DNA of 64,000 nt from Mesorhizobium sp. AR02 (GTDB lineage: Bacteria > Pseudomonadota > Alphaproteobacteria > Rhizobiales > Rhizobiaceae): the NCBI RefSeq assembly GCF_024746835.1, contig NZ_CP080531.1:2852001-2916000 (forward strand), written 5' to 3'. Under the pieces are notes generated by a model. It saw only the letters and a program-made list of their open reading frames with translations, did not search any database and had not been told where the DNA came from. The translations under genes were made by a program, and so were the position numbers. Within the stretch, counting starts at the first letter, position 1. Each line of letters opens with the position of its first letter. This document shows positions 27,437-37,228 of the stretch, one piece after another.

Positions 27437-30400
27437 CTACTGAAAATTGCGCCCCTTGGGCATGACGCTTTCCGCTTCTTCCGACAGTGTTGCGAGGTCT
27501 TGCCTCGCCGGCGCCGCTTGGCTGGAGCGATCCGGACCCTCGCTGGAGGCGTGGTGAGTGGCCGACGGCCCCGCCCCGCTGACCTTCTCCAGAAGCACGG
27601 TCAGCCAGGGTGTCAGATCCTCGATCTTCTCGGCGACGATATGGACCACACCGGATTCCGACTGCAATTTCCCGCTGACCTTGACGAAGCGCGCGCCCAT
27701 GACGATGGGGCGGAAGCGGGTAAAGGTCCTCTCCCAGAAGATGACATTGGCGACGGCCTTGTCGTCCTCCAGCGTCAGGAAGATCGCATTGCCCTTGCCG
27801 GGGCGCTGCCGCACCAGCACCAGGCCGGCGACGGAAACCCGCCTGCCGTCGCGTACCGATGGCAGGTTGGCATTGGGCGTGACGCCGGCGCGGTCGAGCC
27901 GCTCGCGCAGGAAGGCCACCGGATGCGCCTTCAGCGACAGGCCGAGCGAGCGGTAGTCGTGGATGACATGCTCGCCGAGCGGCATTTTCGGCAGCTTCGT
28001 TTCCGGCTCCAGCTCGCGCAGGCTGATCGCCGGCTGGTCGAACAGCGGCAGCTTTTCGGCCGCACTCTTGGCGCCCAGCGCGCGCACCGCCCACAACGCC
28101 TCGCGGCGGTCGAGGCCGATCGAACGGAAGGCATCGGCCTGCGCCAGCCTCTCGATCTCGTCGACATCGAGGCCGGAGCGCAGCCAGACATCCCGAACGG
28201 TCGAGTAGCCGGAGCCGCGCCGCGCGACGAATTGCTCCATGCGTTCCTTGGAAAGCCCCTTGATCTGGCGGAAGCCGAGCCGCAGCGCATTGGACGTCTC
28301 GATGACACCGCACATTTCGGCATGGCGCGGCAGGATGCGGGCCGGATCGAAAGGCGCTTTTTCCAGGGTGCAGTCCCAGACGGAGAAATTGACGTCGACG
28401 TCGCGGATGTCGACGCCATGGTCGCGCGCGTCGCGCACCAGCTGCGCCGGCTGATAAAACCCCATCGGCTGCGAATTCAGGATCGCGGCGCAGAACACGT
28501 CGGGATAGAAGGTCTTGAACCAGCAGGAGGCATAGACGAGCAAGGCGAAGGAGGCGGCGTGGCTTTCGGGAAAGCCATATTCGCCAAAACCCTCGATCTG
28601 CTTGAAGCAGCGCTCGGCGAAGTCCTTGGTGTAGCCCTTGCCGACCATGCCATTGATCATACGGTCGCGGTAATTGCCGATGGTGCCGGTGCGCTTGAAA
28701 GTGGCCATGGCGCGGCGCAGTTCGTCGGCCTCGCCCGGCTTGAAGCCGCCGGCGACGATGGCGATCTTCATCGCCTGTTCCTGGAACAGCGGCACGCCAA
28801 GCGTCTTGCTGAGGATCGCCTCCAGCTCCGGTTTTTGATACTCGGGTTTTTCCTTGCCTTGCCGGCGGCGCAGATAGGGGTGGACCATGTCACCCTGGAT
28901 CGGGCCCGGTCGAACGATCGCCACCTCGATGACAAGGTCGTAGAAATCCTTTGGTTTGAGCCTTGGCAGCATCGACATCTGCGCGCGCGATTCGATCTGG
29001 AAGACGCCGAGCGTGTCGGCGCGGCCGATCATGTCGTAGACGCGCCTGTCTTCCGGCGGCAAGGTGGCCAGCACATAGGGTTGGCCATAGGGATCCCGGG
29101 CTTTTGGATAGTGGTTCGTAAGCAGAGTGAAGGCGCGTTGCAGGCAGGTCAGCATGCCGAGCGCCAGCACATCCACCTTCAGGATCTTCACCGCGTCGAG
29201 ATCGTCCTTGTCCCATTCGACCATCTTGCGCTCGTCCATCGCCGTCTTGACGATGGGGACGATCTCGTCGAGCCGGTCCCGGGTGATGACGAAACCGCCG
29301 ACATGCTGGGAGAGGTGGCGGGGAAAGCCCATGATCTCGTTGGCCCGTTCCATCACATGCCGCGATGTGGGGTCGCTCCGGTCGAGACCGCCGGCGCGGG
29401 CTTCCTTCTCGCCGAGCTTCGAGGTCGACCAGCCCCAGATCGAGCCGGACAGGGACGCCCGGACATCCTCCGACAGCCCCATCGCCTTCGACACTTCGCG
29501 TAGCGCCGAGCGGCCGCGATAGCTGATGACGGCGGCGGCAAGCGCGGTGCGCTTGGAGCTGTATTTCGTATAGATGTACTGCATCACCTCTTCGCGCCGC
29601 TCATGCTCGAAGTCGACGTCGATGTCAGGCGGCTCGTTCCTCTCCTCGGAAATGAAGCGCTCGAACAGCGTGTCGATCTTGTCCGGTCCCACCTCGGTGA
29701 TGCCGATGCAGAAACAGATGATCGAATTGGCGGCCGAGCCGCGGCCCTGGCAGAGGATGTTCTGGCCGCGGGCGAATTTGATGATGTCGTAAACGGTCAG
29801 GAAGTAGCGCGCGTAATTCAGCCGCTCGATCAGGGCGAGTTCTTCCTGGATGCGTTTTATGACGCTGGCCGGGACACCGCCTGGGAAGCGCCTGGCCGCA
29901 CCTTCCCGCGCCAGCCTTTCCAGCTCGGCCTGCGGGCCAAGACCCGATTCCGTCGGCTCGTCGGGGTAATTGTACTGGAGGTCGCTGAGCGAGAAGGTCA
30001 ATTCTTCCGCAAACCGCAAAGTCTCGGCCAGTGCTTGCGGATGCCTGCGGAACAGGCGGGCCATTTCCAGCGGCGGCTTCAGATGGCGTTCGGCATTGGC
30101 GGTGAGCTCCAGCCCGACCTCGGCGACGGGTGTGTTGAGGCGGATCGCGGTCAGCACGTCCTGCAGCGGGCGACGTTCGGCCGTGTGGTAGAGCACATCG
30201 TTGGTTGCCATCAGCGGGATGCCGGTGCTCTGGGCAAACGCCGCTGCCTGCTCGATCCGGAAGCGGTCATTGCCCGCATAACAGGGCGAGACGCCGAGCC
30301 GCAGGGCCTTGCCGAAGCGCTCCTTGAGCTGCCGGAGCAAAGCGAGACTCTCTTCCGCGTCCGCCGCCAGATCGGGCAGGACCGCCAGCGACATCAAATC

Positions 30401-30772
30401 CCCCCATTCGAGCAGATCGCTGCGCTCAAGCAGGGTGGCGCCCTTTTCGTTTTCGTCGCGCAGATTGGCTTGGGTGAGCATGCGGCACAGATGCCCCCAG
30501 CCGGCGCGGTTCCTGGGATAGGCGAGAATATCCGGCGTGCCGTCGCCAAAAACCAGCCGGCAGCCGGGGTGATAGGAGAGCTTTTCGACCTTGGCCTGCT
30601 GCCAGGCGCGCACCACGCCGGCCACCGTGTTGCGGTCGGCAAGGCCGATCGCGGAGAAACCCAGCAGCTTGGCCGCAACCACCAGTTCTTCCGGCTTGGA
30701 GGCGCCGCGCAGGAAGGAGAAATTCGACTGGATGCCGAACTCGGCATAGGGAATGACGGTCAGCGCGTTCAT
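27437..30772 (-). CDS. dnaE2: Error-prone DNA polymerase DnaE2 (ImuC)
   Basis: The 1,111-residue product is a C-family polymerase alpha subunit of the DnaE2 type: an N-terminal PHP domain ([17 protein letters not shown]), catalytic aspartates in [16 protein letters not shown] (about residues 380-390), the palm/finger regions, a helix-hairpin-helix region ([17 protein letters not shown]) and a C-terminal OB-fold ([27 protein letters not shown]). DnaE2 carries out translesion synthesis with ImuB and ImuA. Its ATG overlaps the imuB stop by four bases, so the two are translationally coupled. A proline-rich tail follows the OB-fold. Confidence 0.95.
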   Translation of the reverse strand: MNALTVIPYAEFGIQSNFSFLRGASKPEELVVAAKLLGFSAIGLADRNTVAGVVRAWQQAKVEKLSYHPGCRLVFGDGTPDILAYPRNRAGWGHLCRMLTQANLRDENEKGATLLERSDLLEWGDLMSLAVLPDLAADAEESLALLRQLKERFGKALRLGVSPCYAGNDRFRIEQAAAFAQSTGIPLMATNDVLYHTAERRPLQDVLTAIRLNTPVAEVGLELTANAERHLKPPLEMARLFRRHPQALAETLRFAEELTFSLSDLQYNYPDEPTESGLGPQAELERLAREGAARRFPGGVPASVIKRIQEELALIERLNYARYFLTVYDIIKFARGQNILCQGRGSAANSIICFCIGITEVGPDKIDTLFERFISEERNEPPDIDVDFEHERREEVMQYIYTKYSSKRTALAAAVISYRGRSALREVSKAMGLSEDVRASLSGSIWGWSTSKLGEKEARAGGLDRSDPTSRHVMERANEIMGFPRHLSQHVGGFVITRDRLDEIVPIVKTAMDERKMVEWDKDDLDAVKILKVDVLALGMLTCLQRAFTLLTNHYPKARDPYGQPYVLATLPPEDRRVYDMIGRADTLGVFQIESRAQMSMLPRLKPKDFYDLVIEVAIVRPGPIQGDMVHPYLRRRQGKEKPEYQKPELEAILSKTLGVPLFQEQAMKIAIVAGGFKPGEADELRRAMATFKRTGTIGNYRDRMINGMVGKGYTKDFAERCFKQIEGFGEYGFPESHAASFALLVYASCWFKTFYPDVFCAAILNSQPMGFYQPAQLVRDARDHGVDIRDVDVNFSVWDCTLEKAPFDPARILPRHAEMCGVIETSNALRLGFRQIKGLSKERMEQFVARRGSGYSTVRDVWLRSGLDVDEIERLAQADAFRSIGLDRREALWAVRALGAKSAAEKLPLFDQPAISLRELEPETKLPKMPLGEHVIHDYRSLGLSLKAHPVAFLRERLDRAGVTPNANLPSVRDGRRVSVAGLVLVRQRPGKGNAIFLTLEDDKAVANVIFWERTFTRFRPIVMGARFVKVSGKLQSESGVVHIVAEKIEDLTPWLTVLLEKVSGAGPSATHHASSEGPDRSSQAAPARQDLATLSEEAESVMPKGRNFQ

Positions 30773-32415
30773 GCGAAGACCCCGTGCATGAACCAGCGCG
30801 GCGGCACCTGCGGGTTGCCATAAAGGCCTTGCCGGTAGAGCCAGTAGCGGCGGCCGTCGACATCCTCGATGCGGAAATAGTCGCGGGTCGATGTGACCGG
30901 ATCACTTGACGCCTCACGCCACCACTCGGCGGCGATGCGTTCGGGACCCTCGGCACGGGTGACGCGGTAGAGCGCGCGCCGCCAGCGGAAATGCAGCGGC
31001 GGACCCTCCGGCATTTCGGTCGCCGGCACCTCGATGGGCTCGGGCGCGCGGAACAGCCGGATCGGCCGTTCCGGCGGGAAGATGGTTGTGGGCGCCTGCA
31101 GCCTGTCCGACTTCTTCGGCGGTGTGGTCCGGCGCGGGGCTTCGCTGAACGGGATGATGGCGACGGCGCGTTCCGGCAGATGGCTTTCGACGAGAACCGG
31201 CTGCAGGACGGCGCCCTCGCCGAGCCGGGCGCGGATGCGGTCGGCGAACAGCGCGATGTCGGCGCCATCGTCGGTCACGTCGCCGGTCAGATCGGTCTGC
31301 GCCATGTCGAAGGCGGCGGCGGCCAGCACCGAGAGCCGCACCAGATCGAAGCCGTAGCCGGCATCGATGTCCTGCTCGAGCGCTGCCAGCCTTTCATGGA
31401 ATAGTTTCTGGATCAGCCTGGGGTCGCGCATCGGCCGCGAGGTGCCGAGCGCAATGCGGCTGACGGCGCCGTCGACACGGAAGAGCAGCAGCGCCAGCGT
31501 CCGGGCGCCCTCGCCACGGCGCTCGAGATCGGTCTTCAAGGTCGCCGCCAGCAGGCCCACCAGCCGTTCGATGTCCTCGGTCAGGGTGACGGGTTCGGCA
31601 AGATGGCGCTCGACCGAAAGCGGCGCCACGGGAAGGCGCGGCGAGACCGCCTCGTCGAGGCGGCCAAGCGCCTGGTCGAGACGCAGCAGCAAGGTGGCGC
31701 CGAAGCGGCGGGCGAGCGGCGCGCGTGGCGCCGCCATGACGGCGCCCGCCGTGCGCAGGCCCACACTTTCCAGGCTGGCGCGGGTTGCCGGTTCGATGCG
31801 CAGTGCGGCCAGAGGCAAGGGGGCGAGCAGCGCTTCCTCCTCGCCGCCAGCGACGATGCGGTCGCCGCAAAACCGGGCCGCTGCCCAGGCCGCCCCTGGT
31901 GTCGGGGCAAGGCCGGCGCGGACATCGAAACCCTGATGGAAAAAGCGCGACAGGATGTCGTCCAGCATGGCGCGTTCGCCGCCGAACAGATGGGTGCAGC
32001 CGGTGACGTCGAGAAACAGGCCGTCCACTCCGTCCAGCGCTACCAGCGGGGTGTAGCGGTCGCACCAGTCGGCCAGGCCTTCGAGCAGGCGGCGGTCGGC
32101 CTCGGTATCGGCCTCGACAATGTCGATCGAGGGATGCATGGCGCGCGCATCGGCGATGCCCATGTCGCGTTTCAGGTGCAGCGCCTCAGCCCGCTCGTCG
32201 AGGGCTGAGATGCGCTGGGCGTTGCCCTGGCGGTGGCTGATCACCAGTGGTGGGTGAGATGGCGCCGGGTGATCCGACGGCCGGGAACGCCAGGACCGCC
32301 CCAGACGCTGCCGCAGGATCCTTTCGGCCGCCAGATAGGGAAACCACAGGGACAGGATTCTTTGCCCGGTCTGTCCGTCTTTCCTCGCCCCTTCTTTCGT
32401 CGAATACGCGTTCAT
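30769..32415 (-). CDS. imuB: ImuB, catalytically inactive Y-family polymerase homologue
   Basis: The 548-residue protein aligns with Y-family polymerases but the first catalytic motif is replaced ([17 protein letters not shown] instead of an Asp-containing DxDxFFA), so it is expected not to polymerise. Family knowledge: ImuB is an adaptor that links the beta clamp, ImuA and DnaE2. The C-terminal part ends in a conserved [21 protein letters not shown] region typical of ImuB. The start at 32415 gives the conserved N-terminus; this places the first 77 codons inside the imuA 3' end, read in another frame. Confidence 0.93.
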   Translation of the reverse strand: MNAYSTKEGARKDGQTGQRILSLWFPYLAAERILRQRLGRSWRSRPSDHPAPSHPPLVISHRQGNAQRISALDERAEALHLKRDMGIADARAMHPSIDIVEADTEADRRLLEGLADWCDRYTPLVALDGVDGLFLDVTGCTHLFGGERAMLDDILSRFFHQGFDVRAGLAPTPGAAWAAARFCGDRIVAGGEEEALLAPLPLAALRIEPATRASLESVGLRTAGAVMAAPRAPLARRFGATLLLRLDQALGRLDEAVSPRLPVAPLSVERHLAEPVTLTEDIERLVGLLAATLKTDLERRGEGARTLALLLFRVDGAVSRIALGTSRPMRDPRLIQKLFHERLAALEQDIDAGYGFDLVRLSVLAAAAFDMAQTDLTGDVTDDGADIALFADRIRARLGEGAVLQPVLVESHLPERAVAIIPFSEAPRRTTPPKKSDRLQAPTTIFPPERPIRLFRAPEPIEVPATEMPEGPPLHFRWRRALYRVTRAEGPERIAAEWWREASSDPVTSTRDYFRIEDVDGRRYWLYRQGLYGNPQVPPRWFMHGVFA

Positions 32416-33220
32416 CGGGGTTCCACTCCAGTGTGAATTGTCCAGGCAGGGCCGTGCGGCTCTTGCCGATGCTGATGGTGAAGGCGGGGCGGCCGATCGA
32501 ACCGGCGAGCGGCCCGGCGACCGTGGCGCGCGGCACGGCCGGCGCCGACGAGACGATGAGGCGGACCGGCGCCGCCGTCGGTTCGGGTTCGGCCGCCTGC
32601 CGCAGCAGGAATACGGGGCGGCCGGCACTTTGCGCCCTTGCATGCAGCCGGCGCGTCGCGGTCAGGTCCAGCCGTTGCGGGTTGCCGCGGATTTCCAGGA
32701 TGACGGCGGCGAGTGCCGTCATCCGCGCCGCTTCCTCGGCGACCCACAACGCATCGACCAGTTTTGGCGCCTCGGAAAACAGCAATTGTTTTGGTTCAAT
32801 GCCGAAGGCGGCCTGCAGCCCCCTGGCATAGGGAAAGCCCGCCTCGCGGAAGATTTCCGAGGTGCCGATCCACAAAACCGGCAACCCTTGCGCCTGCTTG
32901 AGGATCAGGCTGGTGAGCGACAAAGCGAAGCCGGCGACGGCTCCGGCATCGCGGGTTTCCAGGCCATGGATTTCGCTGAGCGCCGCTTTCGGCAGGCCGC
33001 CGCTCAGGGCGGCATCGAGCCGTTCGATGCCGATCGGCAGGAAAGCATCCGGCAAGGCCGCGGCAAGACCGCGCCGGACGATCGTGAGATCGGCATCGGC
33101 GTCGGCATCAAGCGGCGCGCCAGCCGGCGCCTGCAGGCGCTCGGGCAGCGTTCCCTCGATCTTCGCGATCTGGCGGCGCAGGGCAAAAACAGTCTCCCGC
33201 GCCACGGCTGATATCGCCAT
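32186..33220 (-). CDS. imuA: ImuA, SOS mutagenesis RecA/SulA-like protein
   Basis: The 344-residue product has the ImuA layout: an N-terminal helix (VFALRRQIAKIEG), then a RecA-like core (LPIGIERLDAALSGGLPKAALSEIHG, VLWIGTSEIFREAG, AVILEIRGNP) and a C-terminal [15 protein letters not shown] segment. The last roughly 75 residues (Pro/Gly/Arg-rich) are encoded by the strand stretch that also encodes the ImuB N-terminus. It is first in the cassette, and a perfect alphaproteobacterial SOS box lies 25 bp before its ATG. Confidence 0.92.
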   Translation of the reverse strand: MAISAVARETVFALRRQIAKIEGTLPERLQAPAGAPLDADADADLTIVRRGLAAALPDAFLPIGIERLDAALSGGLPKAALSEIHGLETRDAGAVAGFALSLTSLILKQAQGLPVLWIGTSEIFREAGFPYARGLQAAFGIEPKQLLFSEAPKLVDALWVAEEAARMTALAAVILEIRGNPQRLDLTATRRLHARAQSAGRPVFLLRQAAEPEPTAAPVRLIVSSAPAVPRATVAGPLAGSIGRPAFTISIGKSRTALPGQFTLEWNPDERVFDERRGEERRTDRAKNPVPVVSLSGGRKDPAAASGAVLAFPAVGSPGAISPTTGDQPPPGQRPAHLSPRRAG

Positions 33221-33244
33221 GACGGTCAGTGTCCACTCACAATT

Positions 33245-33259
33245 GTTCCTGTTATGTTC
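33245..33259 (-). promoter_or_regulatory. LexA-binding SOS box (GTTC-N7-GTTC)
   Basis: The plus strand reads GTTCCTGTTATGTTC, an exact match to the alphaproteobacterial LexA consensus GTTC-N7-GTTC, which is read as GAAC-N7-GAAC on the coding strand. It is 25 bp upstream of imuA, so LexA binding would overlap the promoter of the whole imuA-imuB-dnaE2 operon. Confidence 0.9.
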
Positions 33260-33418
33260 TTATAGATTCCAGAGGCGACCCGAAGAGTCAAGCAGAGTCA
33301 CAAGGAATTTATTCCTGCTCGCGTAGCCTTGGAAGGCTGACACGCGGGTCGGTGCATCTTGATGGGCCGTTGCTAGGCGACTGACCTATGAAACGACTAG
33401 TGCAAGGTGAGGCGCCCT

Positions 33419-33599
33419 ATGGCGTCAGGCGACCGTCAAAATACCGCCCGAAAGCCAAGCGGCAAAAGGCGCCAAAGCTTAGTCGAAGGAGCAATCCGAG
33501 CGGCTCAAGAAAGCCGCTCGACATATCGAGGCAGACGAAAGCGGAGAGTCATTTGAGCACGCCGTCTCGAAGGTGTTGTCTAGACGCCGAAATCTGTAG
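33419..33599 (+). pseudogene. Frameshifted remnant of a small lysine/glutamate-rich protein gene
   Basis: An ATG at 33419 opens a basic stretch (ASGDRQNTARKPSGKRRQS). A one-base shift at about 33482 is needed to continue into KEQSERLKKAARHIEADESGESFEHAVSKVLSRR up to the stop at 33597-33599. The second part resembles a short conserved Rhizobiales protein tail (EQSERFIE.ARELGADESG.SFERA), which I recall from memory and could not check. The 3' end overlaps the end of the opposing DUF3800 gene by 20 bp. Confidence 0.4.
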
Positions 33600-34275
33600 C
33601 CAGGAATGGGCGATGCTTTATGCCGCCCAGTGTTCGAATGAAATTCTCATACTCAGCAGTTCGGGGGCTCGCCTGCGTTGCGTTGCGTATGCGGCGAGAG
33701 TAGAACGCCACGAAATCAGCCACCTGTAACGCGATCGTTTTTTTCTTATCCTCAAACACCAGTGATCCGAATCGCTTCGGATCCATTTCCTTTATGGCGT
33801 CGAACCGCGCTAAAATGTCGTTGTTGTTCGCGTGGCCACTTTCCACGACGAAGGAAAGATCAACTCCCGGCATCTGCTCCGCTTCCAAAAACCCTTCATC
33901 TTTGACAATGCGGTCAACAACGCCACGAAAGCACATACCCATTGCTGAAACGCCAAGCTTGAGCCCTAGAGCCTTTTTTCGCTCTTCATAGCGTGCTTTT
34001 AAAACGGAGAACTCAACTCCAAAGCCGCCATGTGCCTCTACCAGTCTAAATAGTGCGTTGGCGAAAGCAGCAGTCTCCGTGCTGTTCCACCCTTTGAATG
34101 CACATCGCCTATGATGCAGGTCAACAGTATGAAGGTACTCCAAACCTACGCTATCAAACAGCACCCGAGCATCCATCTCGAATTGCTGCCAGCTCTCGGC
34201 AGTGCTTAGAAGCCCTGCGAGCGTTATAACAGGTTCGGCGGATTCGCCGCTATCGTCTAAATAACAAACTAGCAA
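33580..34275 (-). CDS. DUF3800 domain protein
   Basis: The 231-residue protein starts with YLDDSGES, the acidic DDSG motif of DUF3800, and ends with the family's KTIALQVADFVAFYSRR block near the C-terminus. DUF3800 proteins are widespread accessory proteins, often in mobile or defence contexts, with a suspected nuclease-like fold; function is unproved. The gene is clearly richer in A+T than its neighbours, with many AAA, ATT and TTC codons, which suggests acquisition. The ATG at 34275 has no strong ribosome-binding site, so translation may be weak. Confidence 0.78.
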   Translation of the reverse strand: MLVCYLDDSGESAEPVITLAGLLSTAESWQQFEMDARVLFDSVGLEYLHTVDLHHRRCAFKGWNSTETAAFANALFRLVEAHGGFGVEFSVLKARYEERKKALGLKLGVSAMGMCFRGVVDRIVKDEGFLEAEQMPGVDLSFVVESGHANNNDILARFDAIKEMDPKRFGSLVFEDKKKTIALQVADFVAFYSRRIRNATQASPRTAEYENFIRTLGGIKHRPFLATDFGV

Positions 34276-34454
34276 TGTGAATCACCGCTTACGTGAGTCA
34301 GGCACTATTAAGGTAGGCCGACCCCCTATGCGACTCGGGAAATCATTTCACATGATCATATCTCATTAGGTACACGAGGTACAATTGCGAGATTTATTTC
34401 CTTGCGCGACGGGCGCAAGCCCAACATCTACGCTGGCCACACGCCACCCATGAC
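34276..34454. other. AT-richer intergenic stretch, no gene seen
   Basis: This is the upstream side of the DUF3800 gene. It probably contains that gene's promoter, but no convincing conserved elements or open frame are visible before the palindromic repeat at 34455. Confidence 0.4.
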
Positions 34455-34634
34455 GTTGTCGGGCTAAGCAGCCGCGCGACGGCGTCGCGGAGACCCTGGG
34501 ATCCATTCTGTTACCTTGACCGAAGAGTGCAGCGGAGCAGAATTCTGCACCGCAGCGGCGCTTGGAAGTCCCGGCATGGATTCTGGGGTCTGCGTGCGTC
34601 GCTACGCTCCTTGCTCCGCCCCAGAATGACGAAG
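34455..34634. repeat. Palindromic intergenic repeat, family 2, copy 3
   Basis: The right arm (CATGGATTCTGGGGTCTGCG ... GCTCCGCCCCAGAATGACG) is well kept. The left arm is degraded at its outer end (TTGTCGGGCTAAGCAGCCGCGCGACGG) but keeps GGAGACCCTGGGATCCAT. The core has GCAGAATTCTGC as in copy 1. Confidence 0.75.
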
Positions 34635-34687
34635 CGACGAGGTGTTTCTTCATCAATCACCGGCTCGTCAATGCTCCCGCCGGGAGA

Positions 34688-35320
34688 CTACCGCTGGCCA
34701 CCAAGAGCCAGCCGTGCGGCCAGCCCGGCGAATACGGTTCCGAGCAGGATCTGCGGTGCCTGCTGGAACCGTGTCTGCCGCGACAACGCCGCTCCGATCC
34801 GGCTGGCGGTCAGGATGACCAGGCCGTTGACCAGCAGCCCGATCAGGTTGAGCACGGTCGCCAGCAGCAGGATCTGGCCGGCGACGGAACCGGTCTCGGG
34901 GCGCACGAATTGCGGGAACAGCGCCAGCACGAACAGCGCCATCTTCGGGTTGAGCAGATTGGTCAGCAGGCCTTGCCGGAAAATCCGGCTTCGCGAATAG
35001 CGCGGCAGGCCGGCGACCGGGGCAAATGCCGTTCCGTCGGAACGAAATGCTTTCCAGGCGAGCCAGGCGAGGTAGGCGGCGCCGGCATAGCGCACGATGT
35101 CGTAGGCGATGGGCGCCGCCAGGAACAGTTGCGACAGGCCGAAAGCGGCGGCCAGCGCGTGGCAATAGGTGCCGGCGGCGATGCCGGCATAGGTCGCCAG
35201 GCCCGAGGCGCGACCCTGGCTGGCGCTGCGGGAGGCGATCAGCAGCATGTCCGGCCCCGGCGTCGCGGTCAAAGCGAGGCAGGCAATGGCGAAAAGTCCG
35301 ATGGTGGAAAGGTCCGGCAT
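34688..35320 (-). CDS. LysE/RhtB family amino-acid exporter
   Basis: The 210-residue membrane protein has about six hydrophobic segments and the family's opening (LALTATPGPDMLLI, with the TPGP motif) plus the second conserved loop (GLLTNLLNPKMALFVLALFPQF). Members export amino acids or related metabolites. The start at 35320 is preceded by AGGAG at good spacing; a longer frame upstream lacks this. The next gene on the plus strand starts 135 bp away in the opposite direction. Confidence 0.9.
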   Translation of the reverse strand: MPDLSTIGLFAIACLALTATPGPDMLLIASRSASQGRASGLATYAGIAAGTYCHALAAAFGLSQLFLAAPIAYDIVRYAGAAYLAWLAWKAFRSDGTAFAPVAGLPRYSRSRIFRQGLLTNLLNPKMALFVLALFPQFVRPETGSVAGQILLLATVLNLIGLLVNGLVILTASRIGAALSRQTRFQQAPQILLGTVFAGLAARLALGGQR

Positions 35321-35455
35321 GAGAACTCCTGAGAGATGGCCGGAACCGACCCCTACGCGATTCCCCGGCAGCGGCAAAGAACCTGAAACCGGAATTCCCG
35401 CTTCATTTGCCTCGACCGGTGCGAAAGCCTATATGCCGGGATCAAAGGACAAAGC

Positions 35456-35878
35456 ATGGCCCGCATCTACAAAACCCGCACCTGGCATGGCGAACTTGCG
35501 CCCTCGATGGAGGAGTTGGAGTTCCTGGCGCTGGAGGCCTACGCCCATCTGCCGGAGGATTTTCGCAAGCTGACCGGCGAGATCGTCATCCAGATCGCGG
35601 AATTTCCGACCGACGAGATCATGGACGACCTGTCGCTGGAGACGCCCTTCGACCTGCTCGGCCTGTTCGAGGGCCGCGGCATTGCCGAACGCTGGAACCC
35701 GCAGACCGGCGAAGGTCCGAACCGCATCACACTCTACCGCCGCGCCATGCTCGACTACTGGGCCGAGAACGAGGAGACGCTGGGCGACATCGTCACCCAT
35801 GTGCTGATCCACGAGATCGGCCACCATTTCGGCCTGTCGGACGAGGATATGGAGCGGATCGAAGAAGCTGCCGAGTAG
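35456..35878 (+). CDS. Metallopeptidase family protein (minimal zincin)
   Basis: The 140-residue protein ends in an HExxHxxGxSD zinc motif (His119, Glu120, His123, Asp129 in LIHEIGHHFGLSDED). This is the small bacterial 'possibl zinc metallopeptidase' family with a minimal zincin fold. No signal peptide is present, so it is cytoplasmic. Substrates are unknown. A TGTG-CGA bounded repeat starts two bases after its stop. Confidence 0.88.
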   Translation: MARIYKTRTWHGELAPSMEELEFLALEAYAHLPEDFRKLTGEIVIQIAEFPTDEIMDDLSLETPFDLLGLFEGRGIAERWNPQTGEGPNRITLYRRAMLDYWAENEETLGDIVTHVLIHEIGHHFGLSDEDMERIEEAAE

Positions 35879-35880
35879 GC

Positions 35881-36017
35881 TGTGCCGATATTCAGGTGAT
35901 GCCGGTCTGCAAATGGCGGTCCCCTGCGCTTCCGGTGCTCACGTACCCAAAAGTACGCTCCGCTCCGGTTCTCGGGCACCACCATTTTCGACTCGGCCTG
36001 ACCTGAATCTCGACACA
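35881..36017. repeat. TGTG-CGA bounded repeat, copy 2 (long form)
   Basis: Ends TGTGCCGATATTCAGGT and ACCTGAATCTCGACACA form an almost perfect inverted repeat. A nested pair is also present (GTGCTCACGTACC and the GGTTCTCGGGCACC side). It starts two bases past a stop codon, like the shorter copy at 26818-26867, and could act as a transcription end or mRNA-stability hairpin. Confidence 0.7.
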
Positions 36018-36039
36018 GCCTGCGTCGCGCCTGCCAACT

Positions 36040-36246
36040 CTACCAGTCGCTGAGCTTGGTATCCGGCCCGTATTCCTGACCGTCGACATCCTTCACCACG
36101 GCCTGGCCGCAGCGCATGGTCTTGGCTTTCTTGTCATAGGCGTAGGTCGGCGAGCCGAACAGGTGCCAGCCCTTGTTCAGCGCCGCTGTCACCTTGTGGC
36201 AGAAGCTGGCGTCGTCCGGGGCGGTCAGAAAGCGGTAGAGTTTCAT
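36040..36246 (-). CDS. DUF1737 domain protein
   Basis: A 68-residue protein matching DUF1737: YRFLTAPDDASFCHKVTAALNKGWHLFGSPTYAYD is the hallmark opening (FCHKV, NKGW.L.GSP). No signal or membrane segment. The domain has no known function. AGGACTTGAG lies upstream of its ATG, 36 bp after the end of the CitE-like gene in the same direction, so they are probably co-transcribed. Confidence 0.85.
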   Translation of the reverse strand: MKLYRFLTAPDDASFCHKVTAALNKGWHLFGSPTYAYDKKAKTMRCGQAVVKDVDGQEYGPDTKLSDW

Positions 36247-36282
36247 TTTCTCAAGTCCTGTCGTGAATAAATTTAGCCGGGA

Positions 36283-37176
36283 TCATGCGCCGATGGCGGC
36301 GGCTTTCGCCAGCAGTTTTTCGGCCTGCGCCAGGTGCAGCCGTTCGATCATCTTGCCGTTCAGCGCGATCACGCCCTTGTCGGCATTGTCGGCACGTGAA
36401 AAGGCGTCCTTTATCAGCCGCGCCTCAGTCAGCGCTGCCGGAGACGGCGCGAAGGCGCGGTTCGCGGCGTCGATCTGGGCCGGATGGATGAGGGTCTTGC
36501 CGTCGAAGCCCATGGCGGCGCCTCCCGCGCACTCATGGGCAAAGGCGTCGAGGTCGCGAAAATCATTGGCAACGCCGTCGAGCATGTCGAGGCCGCCGGC
36601 ACGCGCGGCCAGCACCATCTGCATCAGCCATGGCACGAGGTAGCGCCGGTCAGGCGTCGCCAGCACGCCGGTGTCCTTGGCCAGATCGTTCGTTCCGGCA
36701 ACGAAACAATTGAGGCGCGAGGCCGGATCGCGGCCCAGTTCGGCAATGGCGCCGATGTTGAGCAGCGCCTTGGGCGTCTCGATCATCGCCCAGAGTTTCA
36801 CGCTGTCGGGAGCAAAATTGTCGTCGAGCACGTCGCCGACTTCGAGGATATCGCGCGGTGTGGCGACCTTGGACAACAGGATGCCGTCGGGCTCGAATTT
36901 TGCCGCGGCCAAGAGGTCGTCGGCGCCCCATTCGCTGGCCAGCGCATTGACGCGCACCACCATCTCGCAGCGGTGGCCAAACTGGTTGGCAGCCGGGCGG
37001 CTGGCGAAGATTGCGGGCAGCTTTTCGCGGGCGGCAATCTTGTCGGCCGGCGCGACGGCGTCCTCGAGGTCGATGATGACGGCGTCGCAGGACAGCTGCG
37101 CGATCTTGGCCAGCGCCTTGTCGTTGGAGGCCGGGACATAGAGCACGGAGCGGCGCGGGCGGTAGGGTTCGGTCAT
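36283..37176 (-). CDS. HpcH/HpaI aldolase / CitE-like CoA lyase
   Basis: The 297-residue protein is a CitE-type TIM barrel: RSVLYVPASNDKALAKIAQLSCDAVIIDLEDAV at the start, with the metal-binding glutamate and aspartate in the DLEDAV and VAGTNDLAKD segments, and FDGKTLIHPAQIDAANRAFAPS near the end. Members cleave or form citramalyl-, malyl- or related CoA esters. Citrate lyase alpha and gamma partners are absent, so it is a stand-alone CoA ester lyase with unknown substrate. The start at 37176 gives the standard N-terminus. Confidence 0.88.
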   Translation of the reverse strand: MTEPYRPRRSVLYVPASNDKALAKIAQLSCDAVIIDLEDAVAPADKIAAREKLPAIFASRPAANQFGHRCEMVVRVNALASEWGADDLLAAAKFEPDGILLSKVATPRDILEVGDVLDDNFAPDSVKLWAMIETPKALLNIGAIAELGRDPASRLNCFVAGTNDLAKDTGVLATPDRRYLVPWLMQMVLAARAGGLDMLDGVANDFRDLDAFAHECAGGAAMGFDGKTLIHPAQIDAANRAFAPSPAALTEARLIKDAFSRADNADKGVIALNGKMIERLHLAQAEKLLAKAAAIGA

Positions 37177-37228
37177 AACCGATCTATGCCGCGTGTGAGC
37201 GGGTGAGGCAAGCGCGCAGGGCTGTGCG

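Noticed and set aside
33388..33729. A 113-residue basic open frame before the DUF3800 gene.
   Set aside because: It runs through the remnant in a different frame, has no good start signal and overlaps the DUF3800 3' end; the frameshifted-remnant explanation is better.
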